A DNA stretch of 64,000 nucleotides, taken from the NCBI RefSeq assembly GCF_038095995.1, contig NZ_CP146005.1, positions 682,001 through 746,000 on the forward strand, read 5' to 3'. This stretch comes from Mesomycoplasma ovipneumoniae (lineage in GTDB: Bacteria; Bacillota_I; Bacilli_A; Mycoplasmatales; Metamycoplasmataceae). The position numbers and the translations under genes were made by a program. The number at the start of each line of letters is the position of its first letter. Positions within the stretch are counted from its first letter, which is position 1. The notes below the pieces were generated by a model. That model worked only from the letters and a program-made list of their open reading frames with translations, had not been told where the DNA came from and made no database searches. Positions 1-13,800 of this stretch are shown here, one piece after another.

Positions 1-3000
1 GTGCCTTGACCTTGATTATTGTTTTCAAATTCTTTTTGAGTAGTTACTTGTTGGCCGCTTTGGGCATCTTGGAAAGTAAATTGAAGTTTTCTTTTTGTAT
101 TAGCACTACTTTGGTATAAAAATTGCTCATTTTGGGCAAAACTAACTCTAATATCAGCACTTGTATTATCAGATTTATAACTAATATCAGTAATTGTTGC
201 TGATTCGGCATCAAGTACAAATTCTTTAGTTACTTGTTGATCTGGTTGGGTACCTGGTTGGGTGCCTGGTTGGGTAGTAGCAGCAGTACTATCAAAACCA
301 TCAACGACTTCTCCACCTTGGATTTGATTAGTTTGAGGCTGAGCCGGCAAGCTATCAAGAACTTTTAGCTCTTCAATTTCATATTGGCCAGCTTTTTCTA
401 GACCGCTAATGTCAAAAACTGCATTTCCGTTAATTATTTCAGCACTATAAACAGTTGGAATTGAAGGTTGAGGAACTTGGTTGCCTCTTGATTTAATTTT
501 AATTTGTAAAAATTTATTATTTCAATTAGCACCATTGTCATTTAATTTAACATTAATTTGAACAGAAGTCTCAGAAGTTGAAATTGGCTTAATTTGGGCT
601 AAACTTGGTCTTGGTGAGAAAAATTGCTTTTCAAAACCAGCCTGAGTATTTGGTGAGTTATCAAATTCAAATTTAAATTCTTGTTTTTTTAGATCAAGTT
701 CATTTCGTACTTGGGTTGAGTCTTCTTTTAGCTTAATATTTTCAATTTCGTATTTATCTCCAGGAGATAAATTGCTTAATTGGAAAGTAATTGTTTTGGC
801 TGATTGATCGACAGTTGCTTCAACGTCTTGAAAAGTACTTGTGTTTTGTGATAAATTTCTGTAGGTTAATTGAAGTTTTTGTCGTCCTAAATAGTCATCA
901 ACATTATCAAGAGTAAGTTTAACATTTAAAGAAGTTGTCTTGATTGACTCAGTTTCAATTTTGACAATTTTTGCAGTTTTAGCTGTTGTAACAAATGATT
1001 TTTTGTCCTCAAGAGTTGTATCGGTTTCAAGTAGATCAATTTCTTCTTCTTGAACTCCGCTTTGGGAATCAACATTAATTAAAACTGGATCTAAACTACG
1101 CTTAGAACGTCTTGAAGAGAAAGTTGCAACACTAGGATTAGTAGCAGGAGCGGTTTCTTTTTCAAACTTAACTGATTTAATTTTGTATTTTGTTGCCTTT
1201 TCTAAATTTAAAAAGGTAAAATCATAAATTCCATTAAGACTTGTTCCACTTAGGATTAAATTGTTTTGGGTTTGACCTTGAGCTTGACCTTGAGCTTGAA
1301 CCCCACCAGCTGTATCAATTTTTTCTAACTCAACAATTAATTTTTTACCGGCAGTATATCTTCCATCATCTTTGAGTTCAAGTCGAAGACGTGCTTGGGT
1401 TTCAACTTCAGTATCAAATTCAATTTTTTTAATTACAGCTGCAGTAGCAATTATTTGGTCTTTGTAAAAATCAAGGTCATCTAAATAAATATCAACTTTT
1501 GGTGTAGTTTGTTGACTAGCATCATCTTGGACTTGTTCAAAGCCAAGAATTACATATTGTTGACCGTTTTCAAGACCTGTTAGTTCAAAAGATGTTTTTT
1601 GACTACCAACTTCAGTTTTTGCCTCAACAATTTGCTCTTGTTCTTGGCCACCATATTTTTTAAAGCGAACTTTGAGTTTGTTTTTGTTAAGAAAATCATC
1701 AAGCTTTTCGGTGGTAGTTGCCTGAGCATTTTGGTGATTTGGGACAAAATCTTTTCCAAATTCAATTTCAAATGTAGCTGTGTTTTTAGTTCGGTCTGTT
1801 AGCTGAATTTTTGTAACATTAGCAGTTTTTGGAATAGTTTGGAATTCTGATTTTTCTGGTGAATCAAGCAACTTATCTTTAAAAGGAATTAGAGCCGGGC
1901 TAGTATTAGTATCGGCAAATTGAGCAAGGGAACGACGGACTCTCGCGCCTGTCTGAACAGGAGCAGTAGCCTGAGAATTTGTTGCACCTTCAATTTCAAG
2001 CGAGTTTTTATCTATTTCATAAAGACCTTGTTTGTATAGGTCGGTAATATCAAATAAAATACGTGCACTATTTACTTTAGCACTAATTTTTCCTTCTTTA
2101 AAGTTAGCATTTGTAGCTTGTGTAACGTCGCCATTTTTTGCTTTTAGACGGTATTTTAGTGTTGCTGTCTTACCATTATAGACACCTTTTGCATCAGCTA
2201 AAATGAAAGTAGCAATTACACGTTGCTCGTAAGAATTATCATAACCTACTTCAATAATTGCACTCTGAGTGAAAAATGAAGACTGGCTTGAGTCAAATTT
2301 GTGATCAGCATCACCAAATAAAATATTTCTTTCAGTAAGTACTCTGTTTGTATCTTGATTTAGTTCAACTTCTTTTGTAAGAACAATAGAATTAATATTG
2401 TATTTTGAACCAATTTCAAGATCTTTTAGCTCAAAAGTTAAAGAATTACCGGTATTTGGGTTAGTATTTGGAGTCTGCTCTGCAAAAGCTGACAAAAGTT
2501 TTGATGAGCCTGCAAGAGAATAGTAAATTTTTACCTTGTCATTTCCAATTGCCTTAACTGTCTCAGGGCTAAAAGTTACTTTTAGTTTGGCACTTGTTTG
2601 TTTTTCTTCGACATTTTCAATTTTAGTTAACACCAAAGGAGCATGAACACCAAATATTTTCTGAGCCGGAGTTATTGTTTTTGAAACTGCTAGAATATCT
2701 GAATCACCTTTTGATGATCGATAGTCATCAATTTCAATTTTGTCAATTAAATAATTTTGTCCTTTTGATAGTGAATTTATCTCTAAATTGGCAATTATTG
2801 AATTATTTTCAATAATTGCATCAATAGTCTTGGAAGTCCCACCAGGTATTAGTTCTTTATAAGTTATTTTTGCTTCTTTTAGTGACTCTAGGATATTTTT
2901 AAAGGCAATATTAAGTTCAACTGCAGTGTCAGATTTTGTTGTATAAGTAATTGAACTAACAGCCGGACGGGTAGTTCAGGTTAGTTTATTTGTACTAATA

Positions 3001-4748
3001 TTAGGCCCAAAATTTAAAAATAATTTATTGACAAATTCATTAGTTGAGTCAGCAATTCCGACTGAGTCAATTAAATAATTAGTTCCGGGCTCAAGATTAA
3101 TTAAATCCCAACTAAGAACCAATTTATTACCATTAATACTAAAAGCTTGTGCCTGAGATTTAATTAAATTACTTGATCCAGCCACTTTAAAGTATAGGGT
3201 TGCAATTTTATCTTTAATAAAATCATCAACTGAATCAAGAATCATGCTAATGCGACTTTGATCTTCGCTAATTCGGTCAACAACCACTGATTCAACCATT
3301 GCACTTGTTGCATTAGTAAAGAATTTTTTCTGTTTTTGGTCAAAATTTTGAGCAAAGAAAATTTGACTAGTCTGGGGCTGACCATTTTCATCAAAATTTG
3401 TGGCATTTTCAACAATTTCAAGTGATGAAATTGTAAAGTGTTTTTCTTTTGGTAAATTTTTTGCTAAGGAAAATAGTTTGTTTCCAACTACTTGGGCTGA
3501 ACTTGACAGCATTTTAGTTGGCTGGTCATCAGCGAAGAAATTAATTTTTACTTCTTTACCATTTAACATTAATGACTGGTCATTGAATTTAATATCAAAA
3601 CTTGAGGTATTATTTGCATCAACAAAAGTTCTAATTCGGGCAATTTCAGGTGCAGAAATAAATGAAAGATTATTATTTGTTGAAATTGCTAGTGAGCCAG
3701 AGTTATTCCAAATTCGTGAAATTCAGAATTTGGTTCCACCAGGAATTTGTTTTAAATCTAAATTAGCAAAAACTTTATTGTTTTGGACTACTAAGCTAAC
3801 ATCATTTGCAACGCCAAATTGGAAATTGTCTAGTTCGTCTTTGTAATAATATTCTAAATTAATTTTTTCATTTGGATTAATTTTAATATTTTTGTTTTCA
3901 AAAGCTAGCGAAATCTCAAGCAAAGCTGAATTTAGACCATAGGCTTTTTGGCTAAGATTTAAAATTTTACCAGCAATTGGGCTTGGGGCAAAATAACGAT
4001 TAGCCAAAGGCGAAATTGCCAAATCAAAAAGCTGATCAGGATCGTCAAAGTAATATTTTGTGCCAACAATTTCGTATTTTTGATTGCGATCTAAATTTCT
4101 GAGCACAAAACTAGCTTGTTTTTGGTCATTTTTGGCAACAAGTTGACCTTTTGCCTCAAGAATTTTATTTGAACCAATTTCTTTGTAGTACAAAATTAAA
4201 TTAGCTAAATCAAGTAAATTTTGTGAGTCAAATAAATCAAGATCTAAAATTGTATCATTTTCAATATCATAATGACTAAATTTTTCAACTTGATTTTTTG
4301 TTGAAAAAAACTGCGAAGTTTTTGAAAAACTAAAATAATAACGCGGATTATTTGGGGCTACAAGTTGTAATTCATAAATTGAACCACCAAGCAAATTATC
4401 GGCATAAGTATGGAAAGTGTCAGTTTTTGGGTCATACTCGACTTTAGTTTTAACACTATAACGTGATTTTTGACTAATATAAACAAGTTCAAGATCAGCT
4501 TTTTTTGCTCAGTCAGTATCTTGTTTTGTTTTACCTTGGAGTTTAAAACTAAAATCACCTGAATTAGGACTTACATTGTCAGCAACAAAATTTTGGACAT
4601 AGATTGTTTTTGGAGTAATTACTTTGGCAAGATAAGGCGAGAGCGAAACAATAGCACCAGTTAAAAAACCGCTGCTTGCAAGTAATTTTTTACTAAGATG
4701 ATTGTTAATTGTTTTATTGTTTTGGTATTCTTGATTTGCTTTTTTCAT
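1..4748 (-). CDS. Giant repeat surface protein (3' end beyond window)
   Basis: The frame is open from ATG at 4748 to the window edge (1582 codons) if UGA is Trp; four TGA codons lie at 4509, 3723, 2976 and 522. A Shine-Dalgarno (AAAGGAG) lies about 5 nt before the ATG. Residues 18-40 are hydrophobic after a Lys/Asn-rich start, a probable uncleaved signal anchor with no lipobox. The rest is tandem modules of about 110-140 aa, each with a V-x-L/F strand, a (L/D)-x-G-K turn and a closing NL-x(4,6)-Y-x-I strand, which I infer to be beta-sandwich repeats. Two linkers contain basic R-X-(K/R)-R-S sites (residues near 938 and 1217). A QPGTQPGTQP stretch encoded near 240-290 is a short tandem repeat. 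It starts 54 bp downstream of the 4008-aa gene and is likely co-transcribed with it. The function is unknown; adhesion or surface variation is inference. Confidence 0.85.
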
Positions 4749-4802
4749 AATTATCTCCTTTAATTGGTTGAAATAAACTTTTTACTTATTTAAAAATAAT
4801 GA

Positions 4803-7800
4803 TTAATAAGTAAGTCTAAGTCAGGCTTTATCATGTGATACCCATGGGACAAAATAAGGATTTTCAGCATCGACTTGGAGTCCATCATAGCCTTTTACTG
4901 GAAAGAGGTACTTGTGGCCTGGTCCAGTTCCACCATTAGGTCTAAAGACTTTATATTGTTGATTTTCAACATAATGATTAGCACCAACATCATTCCTTAA
5001 AGCGGGATTTTGGGTAAAGTTTGGCGGTAAATAAGGGAAAACTAGTAGACCCATGAAATTTAAATTTGTCCCGGGTTTTGGAAGTTCTTGTTCGGATCAA
5101 TTAGGTGGAGCTAAATTTATTCAAAGAGTTTGGTCATTAACGTTAATATCATCTTGTAATTTGATAGGAACCCCATTTTTATTTCCAAACAAATAGATTT
5201 TACCTGCCTGATCAACAAAAGCTGCATAAGAAACAGTTGGCAAGATTTCCTGGAGCTTTACACCTCATTTAATTTTATTTTCCGGATTGTTAAATTGAAT
5301 TTTTAGTCATTTTGCTGCTGAATCATATTCAGCGGATTTTATACCAAAAGGATGACGAGTTTGTTTTGCTCAAAGCTCGTTAAGCCAAGTAGCCATATCT
5401 TTACTCGTATAATTAGTTCCATAAATTTGACCAGCTATATTGGGATCGGCTACACTTGGGTTCTGATTAGTCCCAGTAACAAGACCTTTAACAGGTCCAG
5501 TTGGGCCGATAAAAAAGGTTCTAGAATGGTCTACTCTGTTGTTACCAGCTCTGTCATGAAAATCATTATACATTTTTTGAAAAATTGATCTTCCAAAGGC
5601 ATCAATAATTTGACCTGTTTGACCCCTACTTTTATCATATTGTCTAACTTCTGATCCATGCCAAACATTTCCACTTGGATTTGCCCAAAAGTTACCTCAA
5701 TATGGATCTTCTTTTTGAATTATTGGCGAAGTCATAAATGTAAGATTTACATTGGGCGAAAAAACAGGTACTAATGGTTCGTAATCATTGTGTTGATTTT
5801 CTGATTTTCATGTTGAATTTGGGTTTAATAATTTTGGATAAATACTAATAATTTTTTTAGCAAAGGCTTGAGGATTTGTCCAATGATAAGTGATTATTAA
5901 ACCAATTGTTGTTTTTGTATCTGAAACATCAACTTTTGCTAGTCTAATGGCATAAAATTTCTCATGAGTCGTGTTGACTTTTGGTTGTTGCCTTGGTTCT
6001 AAAGTTTTAGGGATCTGTTGAGTTAGCTCAATATATTCTTTATTTGGATTAGTTAAGAGACTAGCGAATGGATTGGAAAGATCATAGTCATAACCTTTTA
6101 GATCAAAATCAAGATTATAAATAGTACCTCCATCCCGCCTAAAACTATTATATTTGATTACGTTGCTTATTCCATTATCATTCGATCCATCAACTTTATA
6201 TAATTGTTGTCGAGTTGGCGTTGTTGAATCACGAATTAAGGTTGTTTGAAGATTGAAAAAAATATTACTTGATAAATTAACTCAACTACCTAAATCATCT
6301 ACGCCTCTAATTTGAGCTCTGCTAAATTGATCCTTTAATGGTGCTAAAAGTTTTTTTGGATCTTCAAATTCCATTTCAATATAAGCACCAATTTGGTTTA
6401 GTGGCTTAATTTCAGATTTTTTTAGCAAAATTCTGTTTGTATATTTGGCAAAATCATCAAGTTCGATTGTTTGAATTCTTGACACACTACTATTTTGAGC
6501 AGAAAAAGTGCCATCAGAACCAGTATAAGCTTGAGTGTTTGTATTATTGTTTGCTGTTTGATTGGTATTAATATTAGTTATAAGTTTAGAAAATTCTGAT
6601 GCTTCACGGGTTTCATTGTCTTTGAAATATTTATACTGAATAGCAACACGCATCTTGTAATATATTAGCCAAGATGCATCACCTTTAAGAGTAAAGGCAA
6701 AATAACGATAAGAGTTTGGGTTTGTTAAGTGTGGACTGGATTTAAATACGTCTGATCTATATTTTGTTAAAACTTGAATTCTATTGAGTTGTGCTCTGTG
6801 ATGTCTTAATCTTTCTAAACGTTGGGCAATAGCTTGTTTTATTTCAGCACCTTGTCTTTGAAGCTCGGCTTCATAATTTCCCTTATTACCACTAGTTGCA
6901 AGTTCTTTGATCAAATTAATCCGAATTTGATCTTGTTGGTCAAAGTTTTTTATTTTGTTTTCTATTGTTTGAATTTGTTTGTCAACTTCAGCTTGCTGAA
7001 TTAAAAGTCGCTGTAACTCAGGACCTTCTTCATATTCAGTTGGTGGCCCAGCTAGTTCACGTGGATTATATAATTCAATAAAGGAATCTGTAAAATTTGG
7101 TTCATATTTTGCCACTTGTATTCAACTTGAAGCATCCTGAGGATTATTCCCTTTATCTTTATCCTCGCTCCCCTCAAGAATTAATTTTCAATCCTTCATT
7201 GATGCCTCATCAATTGCTCGATAAGGATCATCAAAGGCAAAGTAAATGGTTTGTTCAAAAGTGTCTTCTTTTCCTGAATGATTGTAGAAATTAGTAATTC
7301 CGGCCTTTACTAATGGAGGTTGAGCTAACTGAGTTGTAAACTCAAGATTATTTTTGTTAGGAGTAGTAGTTTGGGTATCATCAAGATTTAAAGTAATTTG
7401 ACTTGAAACATCAGCATCAACTGTTTTAATTTGACTAATTTTATAAGTTGTTGAAGGATAAAGATTTTGGTCATTAGCATCGGTTACTTCTTTATTACTT
7501 AGATTTGCAACAAGCACTTTTTTGCTGCTATTGTATGTAACATTAAATTCGTATTCTTTTTCGGCTGCATTGTCGCCTGATGTTAATGGCTTACCTGCAG
7601 GGTCAAGTGCTTTAAATTTAACTTTAATTCTTTTATTATTTAGTGATCACATTTGAACTGGATCTAAATTTAGAGTTAAATTTTCAGGAGCATATTCAGG
7701 CTTAGGACTAGTACCTGTGGCACCATAATTTCTAGGTGCTTGAGTTAAAATAATTCTTTCAGGTGAAAGCTCGGTAAAAGGAGTTTTGAATATTTTTTCA

Positions 7801-10800
7801 CCTGTACTAGCATCTTGTTGAGCTGAACCAGGTTGCTCCAATTTAAGTCTGTAATTTTGCTCACCAAAAGGAATTTCAAGATCTTGACCTTGAAGTTTTA
7901 AAATTTTGTACTCAACATTTGGGATTAAATTGTCTAATTCATATTCAATTTCAAATATTGATTCATCTTGAAATCTTGTAACTTGTGATTGGGTAATTAA
8001 AGTAATTGGAATTTTATTTGCTGTTTGTTTGTTTGGATCAGGTTGAATAGATAAAACGATTGGATTTTTAACAACACGCTCAAAGTTAGCAGGATCACCT
8101 TTTAATTTAATTTTTAATTTTGCACTTGTGTCTTTAAGTTCAGACACAACCAAAGACTCAATAACAGTTGGGATAATAACTTCTGATTCCAATATAGGGG
8201 CATAATCTAAATTATATTGTCTTTCAGGAACGGCAACTACAATATCCTCAGGTCTTCTACCTTTAAGATCAGTATCGCTTGAAACACTTTTGAGTTTAAA
8301 TTCAAAACCAATTTTGGTTCCTGGTTGGATTCTATTTTGGGTGTTTCTATCTAAATCAATTTCAACTTTATAAGGTGTTGCTGTTTTTGTCGTATCTTTT
8401 TGTACTTGTAGACTAGGAATTGTAACTATATCAGTATTATCATTTTTGTTTTTAATTTTAACTTCAAATGTTGCACCTTCTAAAAATGAATTATCATTAT
8501 CAAAGTAAAGACTTACATTTCCAAAAACTTTTGACCCATCTTCTTTTGTAGGATTAAGTCCCGCTGAAGCTTGAGCAAAGGCTGGAGTTCCAGTAGTTCC
8601 AGTTTTTAAGCCAGTAACCTCTAAGTCAGCGAGGAAAATTTGTTGAACTGTTGGTGTAAATTTTAAATTTGTTGAACTAGCTAAATGATCAATTTTAACT
8701 CCACCAATTTGAAAGTTTTTAATGTCATAAGTGTGGAATCTATCAAGGTTGTTTAATTTAAAAGTAACCCTTCCAGTTGCTGGGTCATATTGAGATTCGG
8801 AAATAAAACTAATTTCTGATTGATCTGCCAGAGTTCCAGAGGCAACGCCTGGTGGCGTAGTTGCTGTATTAGCATCTGAACGAATAATAGTAATTGTTGC
8901 AAAACTTCTTGGAATTTGTAAAAAGTGTTTATTAAAATTAAATACTAATGTCGCTGATCTTCCGTCAGCATCTGTATTATCGTCTTGAGAGAAATTAGTT
9001 GCTTCTTGATATGCAAATTGAGCCTTAGTTTCAAAAAATGGAATTTTTTGATTATCAGGAGCCTTTTTGACCTCAACTGAGTCAAATTTGGCAACTTCCA
9101 TTTGACCTGTACCTAAAGTTGTTGGATTAGCTTGATTTCTGGCATCAACAGTTTTAATTCTTAAATTACGATTTGAAGTTGATAGTCTACCTGCCCCTGG
9201 AGGTGGTGAGGTAGCTTCTTTAATTGTAAATTTAGTAATTTCATAAGTTTTATTTGGGGACAAACTAGCTTGACTTGTAGCTTGTGAACTAATATTATCA
9301 ATTGTTACTCGTGAAATTGGTCCATCAGGAATAAAACTAAATTTAGTTACTGGTGGAGTAGCAGCTCTAGCCCCGCCAGCTGTTTGGTCAAGTTTTTCGG
9401 TAATTTCCAGTTCAACTTTGTGTTTGTTTCTTCAAAGATATTCGTCTTTTTCGTCAAATTGGAAAATAACATTAGCTGCCTTATCTTGATAAGCTCCAAC
9501 TTGGGAAAAATTAGTAAGTCAAGCTTTTTTTCCTGGAGTTGTAAACTGAGTTTTGTCAACTCTTTGGGTTTTATACTCAGAGAGTTCAATTTTTTGATCT
9601 TTATAAGCAAAAAATTCAATATTATAAAGTGAGGCTTTATTTAAGTTAGTTTCAAAGGTAGCAACATAAAAATGTGAGCTGCCTGTTTGTCTTCCTGAAT
9701 CATTTAATTTTTTAATTGAACTAGCTTTTCTTATTTGTTCATATTTTTTAAGAGACTCATTGTATAGTTGTACTCTAAAATTATTTTTATCACTATCTTG
9801 ATCTGATAGATCTTCTGAAGAAATAAAGTATGCATAAATTGTTGCATCAATTCCTGAAAACTTATCTTTTTCTTCAACATAAATTAACTGATCATACAAG
9901 GCAATTGGACTTGTTTGAATAATTGATGTTTCATTAATTGCTTGGTTGCCTTGTGAAGTATCTCTATCAAAAGTCGCTAAAGAATTATAATTTGAGTTAA
10001 AATCAACAAGGTTTGGACTTGAAGTTGCAACACTTCGTTTTGCCCGACCAGAGGTTGAGTTTGGCTTTTGAACTAGTTCAACTTTTGTGATTTTATAATT
10101 ATAAGTTTCAAATAACTTGTTTTGATCAATTCTCTTGTCTTCAGTAGAAATGCTTCGTTCAATATCACGAGGTTTAGTTGAAAGTGTATTAGTTTGAGCA
10201 TCAACTGTTAGTCTTGTTGAAGCTTCAGGTATAATAAGTCTTTTTTGATTTGCGTCAGTATAATTACCACTAAGCTCAACGCTAACAGTTGAGTCAGAAT
10301 TAATTATTCCATTAACACTTGCGACTGTTGTGTTTGAGCTTGTCTTATCAATCCGTTGGTATGAAACTCTAACGGTATAATTTTCTAAATATTGGGCAAC
10401 TTGATCATCGAGGGTAATTTTAACATTAGCTGTTTTTTTGCTTGAATTATAAGCTGATTCAATTTTTTTAACACTAAAGCTTGTCGGGGTTGTTCGAAAT
10501 AGTTTGTCTTCGTATTTAACTGACTCATCATCAAAGGCAATTACTTGTTCAGCATTGTTATTATCTGCATAATTAACTGAAACAATTTGGTAATAATTTA
10601 GTGTTTTTAAATTATTTGCTCTAAAAGTATATTGTGAAGTACTTTGACCTGCTGCAGGACGACCAATTAGGTTTGCCTTGTGTTCTTTACCATCGGTAAT
10701 GTCAATATAATGTAATTTAATTGTTGGTGACTGAGCATCTAATAATAAAGTTGAATTTAATGTAATTCTTAATTCAGCATTAGTTCCTGAAAGATTAACT

Positions 10801-13800
10801 TTTTCAACTGCACTAATAAATGAAGCTGTATCAAAAGTAGTCTTAACTGCAGGAGCTGGGACAGAGGCAGGCACTGTTGGATCTTGAAGCGGACTTGTTG
10901 AGATATTTACATCTAAAAAGTTAGTATTAGCTAGAGTTGCCGCTTGAGAATCAGCAGGGGAACCTGCAGGAGCCGGAGCAGCCGGGGAAGCTACAGCACC
11001 CGCAGGACCTGAAGCTTGAGAACTATCTTGGAACTGGCTAGCACCAGAAGAAGAACTATCAAAAACGCTAAGACTACGACGAGAACGAGCCAAAGGAACA
11101 AGATTTGAAGACTGACTTGCTGAGTGTGTTTTGGTTGAATCAGTTGAAGTTATTGTGTTTAGCGGGAAATATTTAACTACTTTTTGGTTTGAATCAACAT
11201 CTGGAATAAACTCAAGTTTAGATATTTCAAAACGACTTCCAACGGGAACTTTGTTTGCTAAATTATCCTTATTAATTCGAAAGACAGCAAGACCATCTTG
11301 GTCAACAGTTGTCTCAACACTAAGATCAGGATCGTCGGCACCTGCGGCTTGGAATTTTTTAAATGTTAGTCTAACTTTATTGTTAACTAAAAATCAGTTT
11401 TTATTAATATCAAAAACCATTCTTAGAACCGCACCATGACGTTTAAATTCAGTTTGGGCAATATAATTAGGAGTAACGTCCCGTGCTGTTGTTGCAAATT
11501 CTTTTTGACTTTCAGTAAGAGTATTTAAAAATCCAAGGCGAACGCCGTTGACAAAAATATCAACAATTGAATAAACTGTATACTTTTCTAGATCTTCTAA
11601 TAAAAATTTAACAGTAGCTACGTTTGACGCTTCGTCAAAACTAATTTGGGCACCTGCCTGAGAAATTGCCCCGGTACGATTTGACTTTACAACTAATTTA
11701 ATGTCTTGGGCTGCATTATTGGTTTTAGATCCGCTACCAACATAATCTTTGAAAAATTGTTTTGGATCTTTAATTTTAAGCTCAATACCAGCTTGAGTAT
11801 CGGTTAAATTGGTCTGCTCAAGGGTTAGAGTAGGCTGTGTTGCTGTTAGTTTTTGTTCCAATAAAGTCTTGTCAATTTTAATTTCAGAAATTAAAGACTT
11901 TGTTGAAAAGAGTTTTTTGTGTTTGTCTTCAACTTCAGTTTTGTCAAATACTACATTAATATTGTTTGCAACCGGACTTGCCTCAGGAGCTGAACGCCGA
12001 CTACGACGCAGTGAACGAGTATTACGAACTTGTACCTTTTTTGATAATTTTAAATCCTTAACTTCATAAGTACTTGCTTCATCAAGACCATCAATTGTAA
12101 AAATTGCCTGATTATTTGAAACAATAACTTTGCTTGTTTTTTTAAGCTCAGTGTCTTTAGTTTTTAGAACATATTCAAGTTCAGCTTCAAATTGTTCATT
12201 TAAAATATCATCATTAACTGAGTCAAAAAAGACTGTAAGTTCAACGCTTGTTTCTGATACATCAACATAAGAAATATTTTTAACACTAACAGTGGTTAGT
12301 TGAGTTACAAATGTCTTAGGATCGCTTTGTATATTTGCCGCAAAAGGAATTGAATAAATACCATTTGGCCGAACAACAGAAATTGAACTAACTTCATATT
12401 TTGTTAGTTTTTCTAAATTATTATTAAATTCAAATTCAACTGAAGCAGAAGTCTCAGCTTTTTGGCCAGCAACTGAATTTTTAGCTTGAATTTTTGCTGA
12501 AGCAAGTACTATTTTTCCAGTTTGTTTGTTAATAAGTGTTAATGTTGCAAGTTGGTCATTTTTTAGTTTTAGTATTTCATTATTTGAGTTAGAAAATTCA
12601 ACTTTAATTTTTGCTGACTGTTGTTTGTCAATTCTAGCAGTTGAATCAGCCGGGTTGAATTCAATATTTGAAACAACAACGTCAGTTGCAAATTTTAGAG
12701 TTTTTTGGTTTGACTCAGCAGTAATTTCAGCTGCCCTTGAAGTTGTAGCATCACCTTGGGCTAGAAAATCATTAACTATTTTAAATTTAGGACCGCTTTG
12801 AGTGTTTTCGGCATTTGTTTTTACATCAGATTTGTTGGCTAAAGTTAATGTGGCAATTTTAAAGTCTCTACCTTCAGCAAGACCTTCAAAAACAATTTCA
12901 GCTCTTAGCCGTCCGTCGTCAAGTCTTTTAATTTCAACTGTTTTTTTAATAGTTGAATTTTGTGCAGTGGCATCAACATTAACCAGTTGGGCAACCGGAT
13001 CACCATCTTGCTGAATTTCAACGTCAATACTTTTACCAGCTAAATAAGAGTCTCTAATTGGGTCAAAATAAATTTCGGCCTTAACTGAGTTTTGTTTGAT
13101 ATCTGAATAGACAAGATTTTTAACTTCAATGCTGTCAACATTTACAACAAAAGTCTTAGAACTATCTTCTTTAAAATTACTTTTATCTTTAAAAATTAAA
13201 TAATCTGGACGAGAATAGTCATTTACTGAAACTAGTTCATATTTTACTGCTCGATCAAGATTTGAAAAAGTAAATTCTGCTTCGACTTGACCAGTTTTTT
13301 CTTCTGCTTGAGCACTTGAGGCAACAATTGCGTTAGTTTGGGTGTTTTTTAATAAAAGGGTTAGCTGTTTTGAGCCGTTAGAAACTTTTTGTAACAGTAA
13401 TTTTTGGGCGTCAGCAAAAGTTAACTTTACTTTAACAGTTTCATTTGCATTTGAAACAACACTAAAAGTCTCTAGCTCAGGAGATGAGTAGAATTTTTCA
13501 GACGCAATACTTGTTTTTTCAAGATTTGGGCTGTAATTATCAACACTTTTTTGGAATAAAAAGCCAACTGAAGTTTGAATATCTTTATTTTTTGTCTCGT
13601 TAGTAATACTTAAAATTGAATATTCTGAACCAGCCTCAACTGAATTTTCAAAATTTAATTTTAGTACTAAATTTTGGTCTACAGTCCCACTTGCTTCAAC
13701 AGTTTTATTGTCTTTTGAATTTTGAAGAACAACTTTGATACTGTCGCCGTTCAAAAAAGTATCGCTAACTGGGTCAAATGATAACTCAACTGCCATTTGA

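Noticed and set aside
1580..1802. Opposite-strand and out-of-frame ORFs across the giant genes (for example 1580-1802, 11131-11439, 12526-13014, 14527-14820)
   Set aside because: They overlap a much longer frame with regular protein modules, have no ribosome site and show the composition of a shadow frame.
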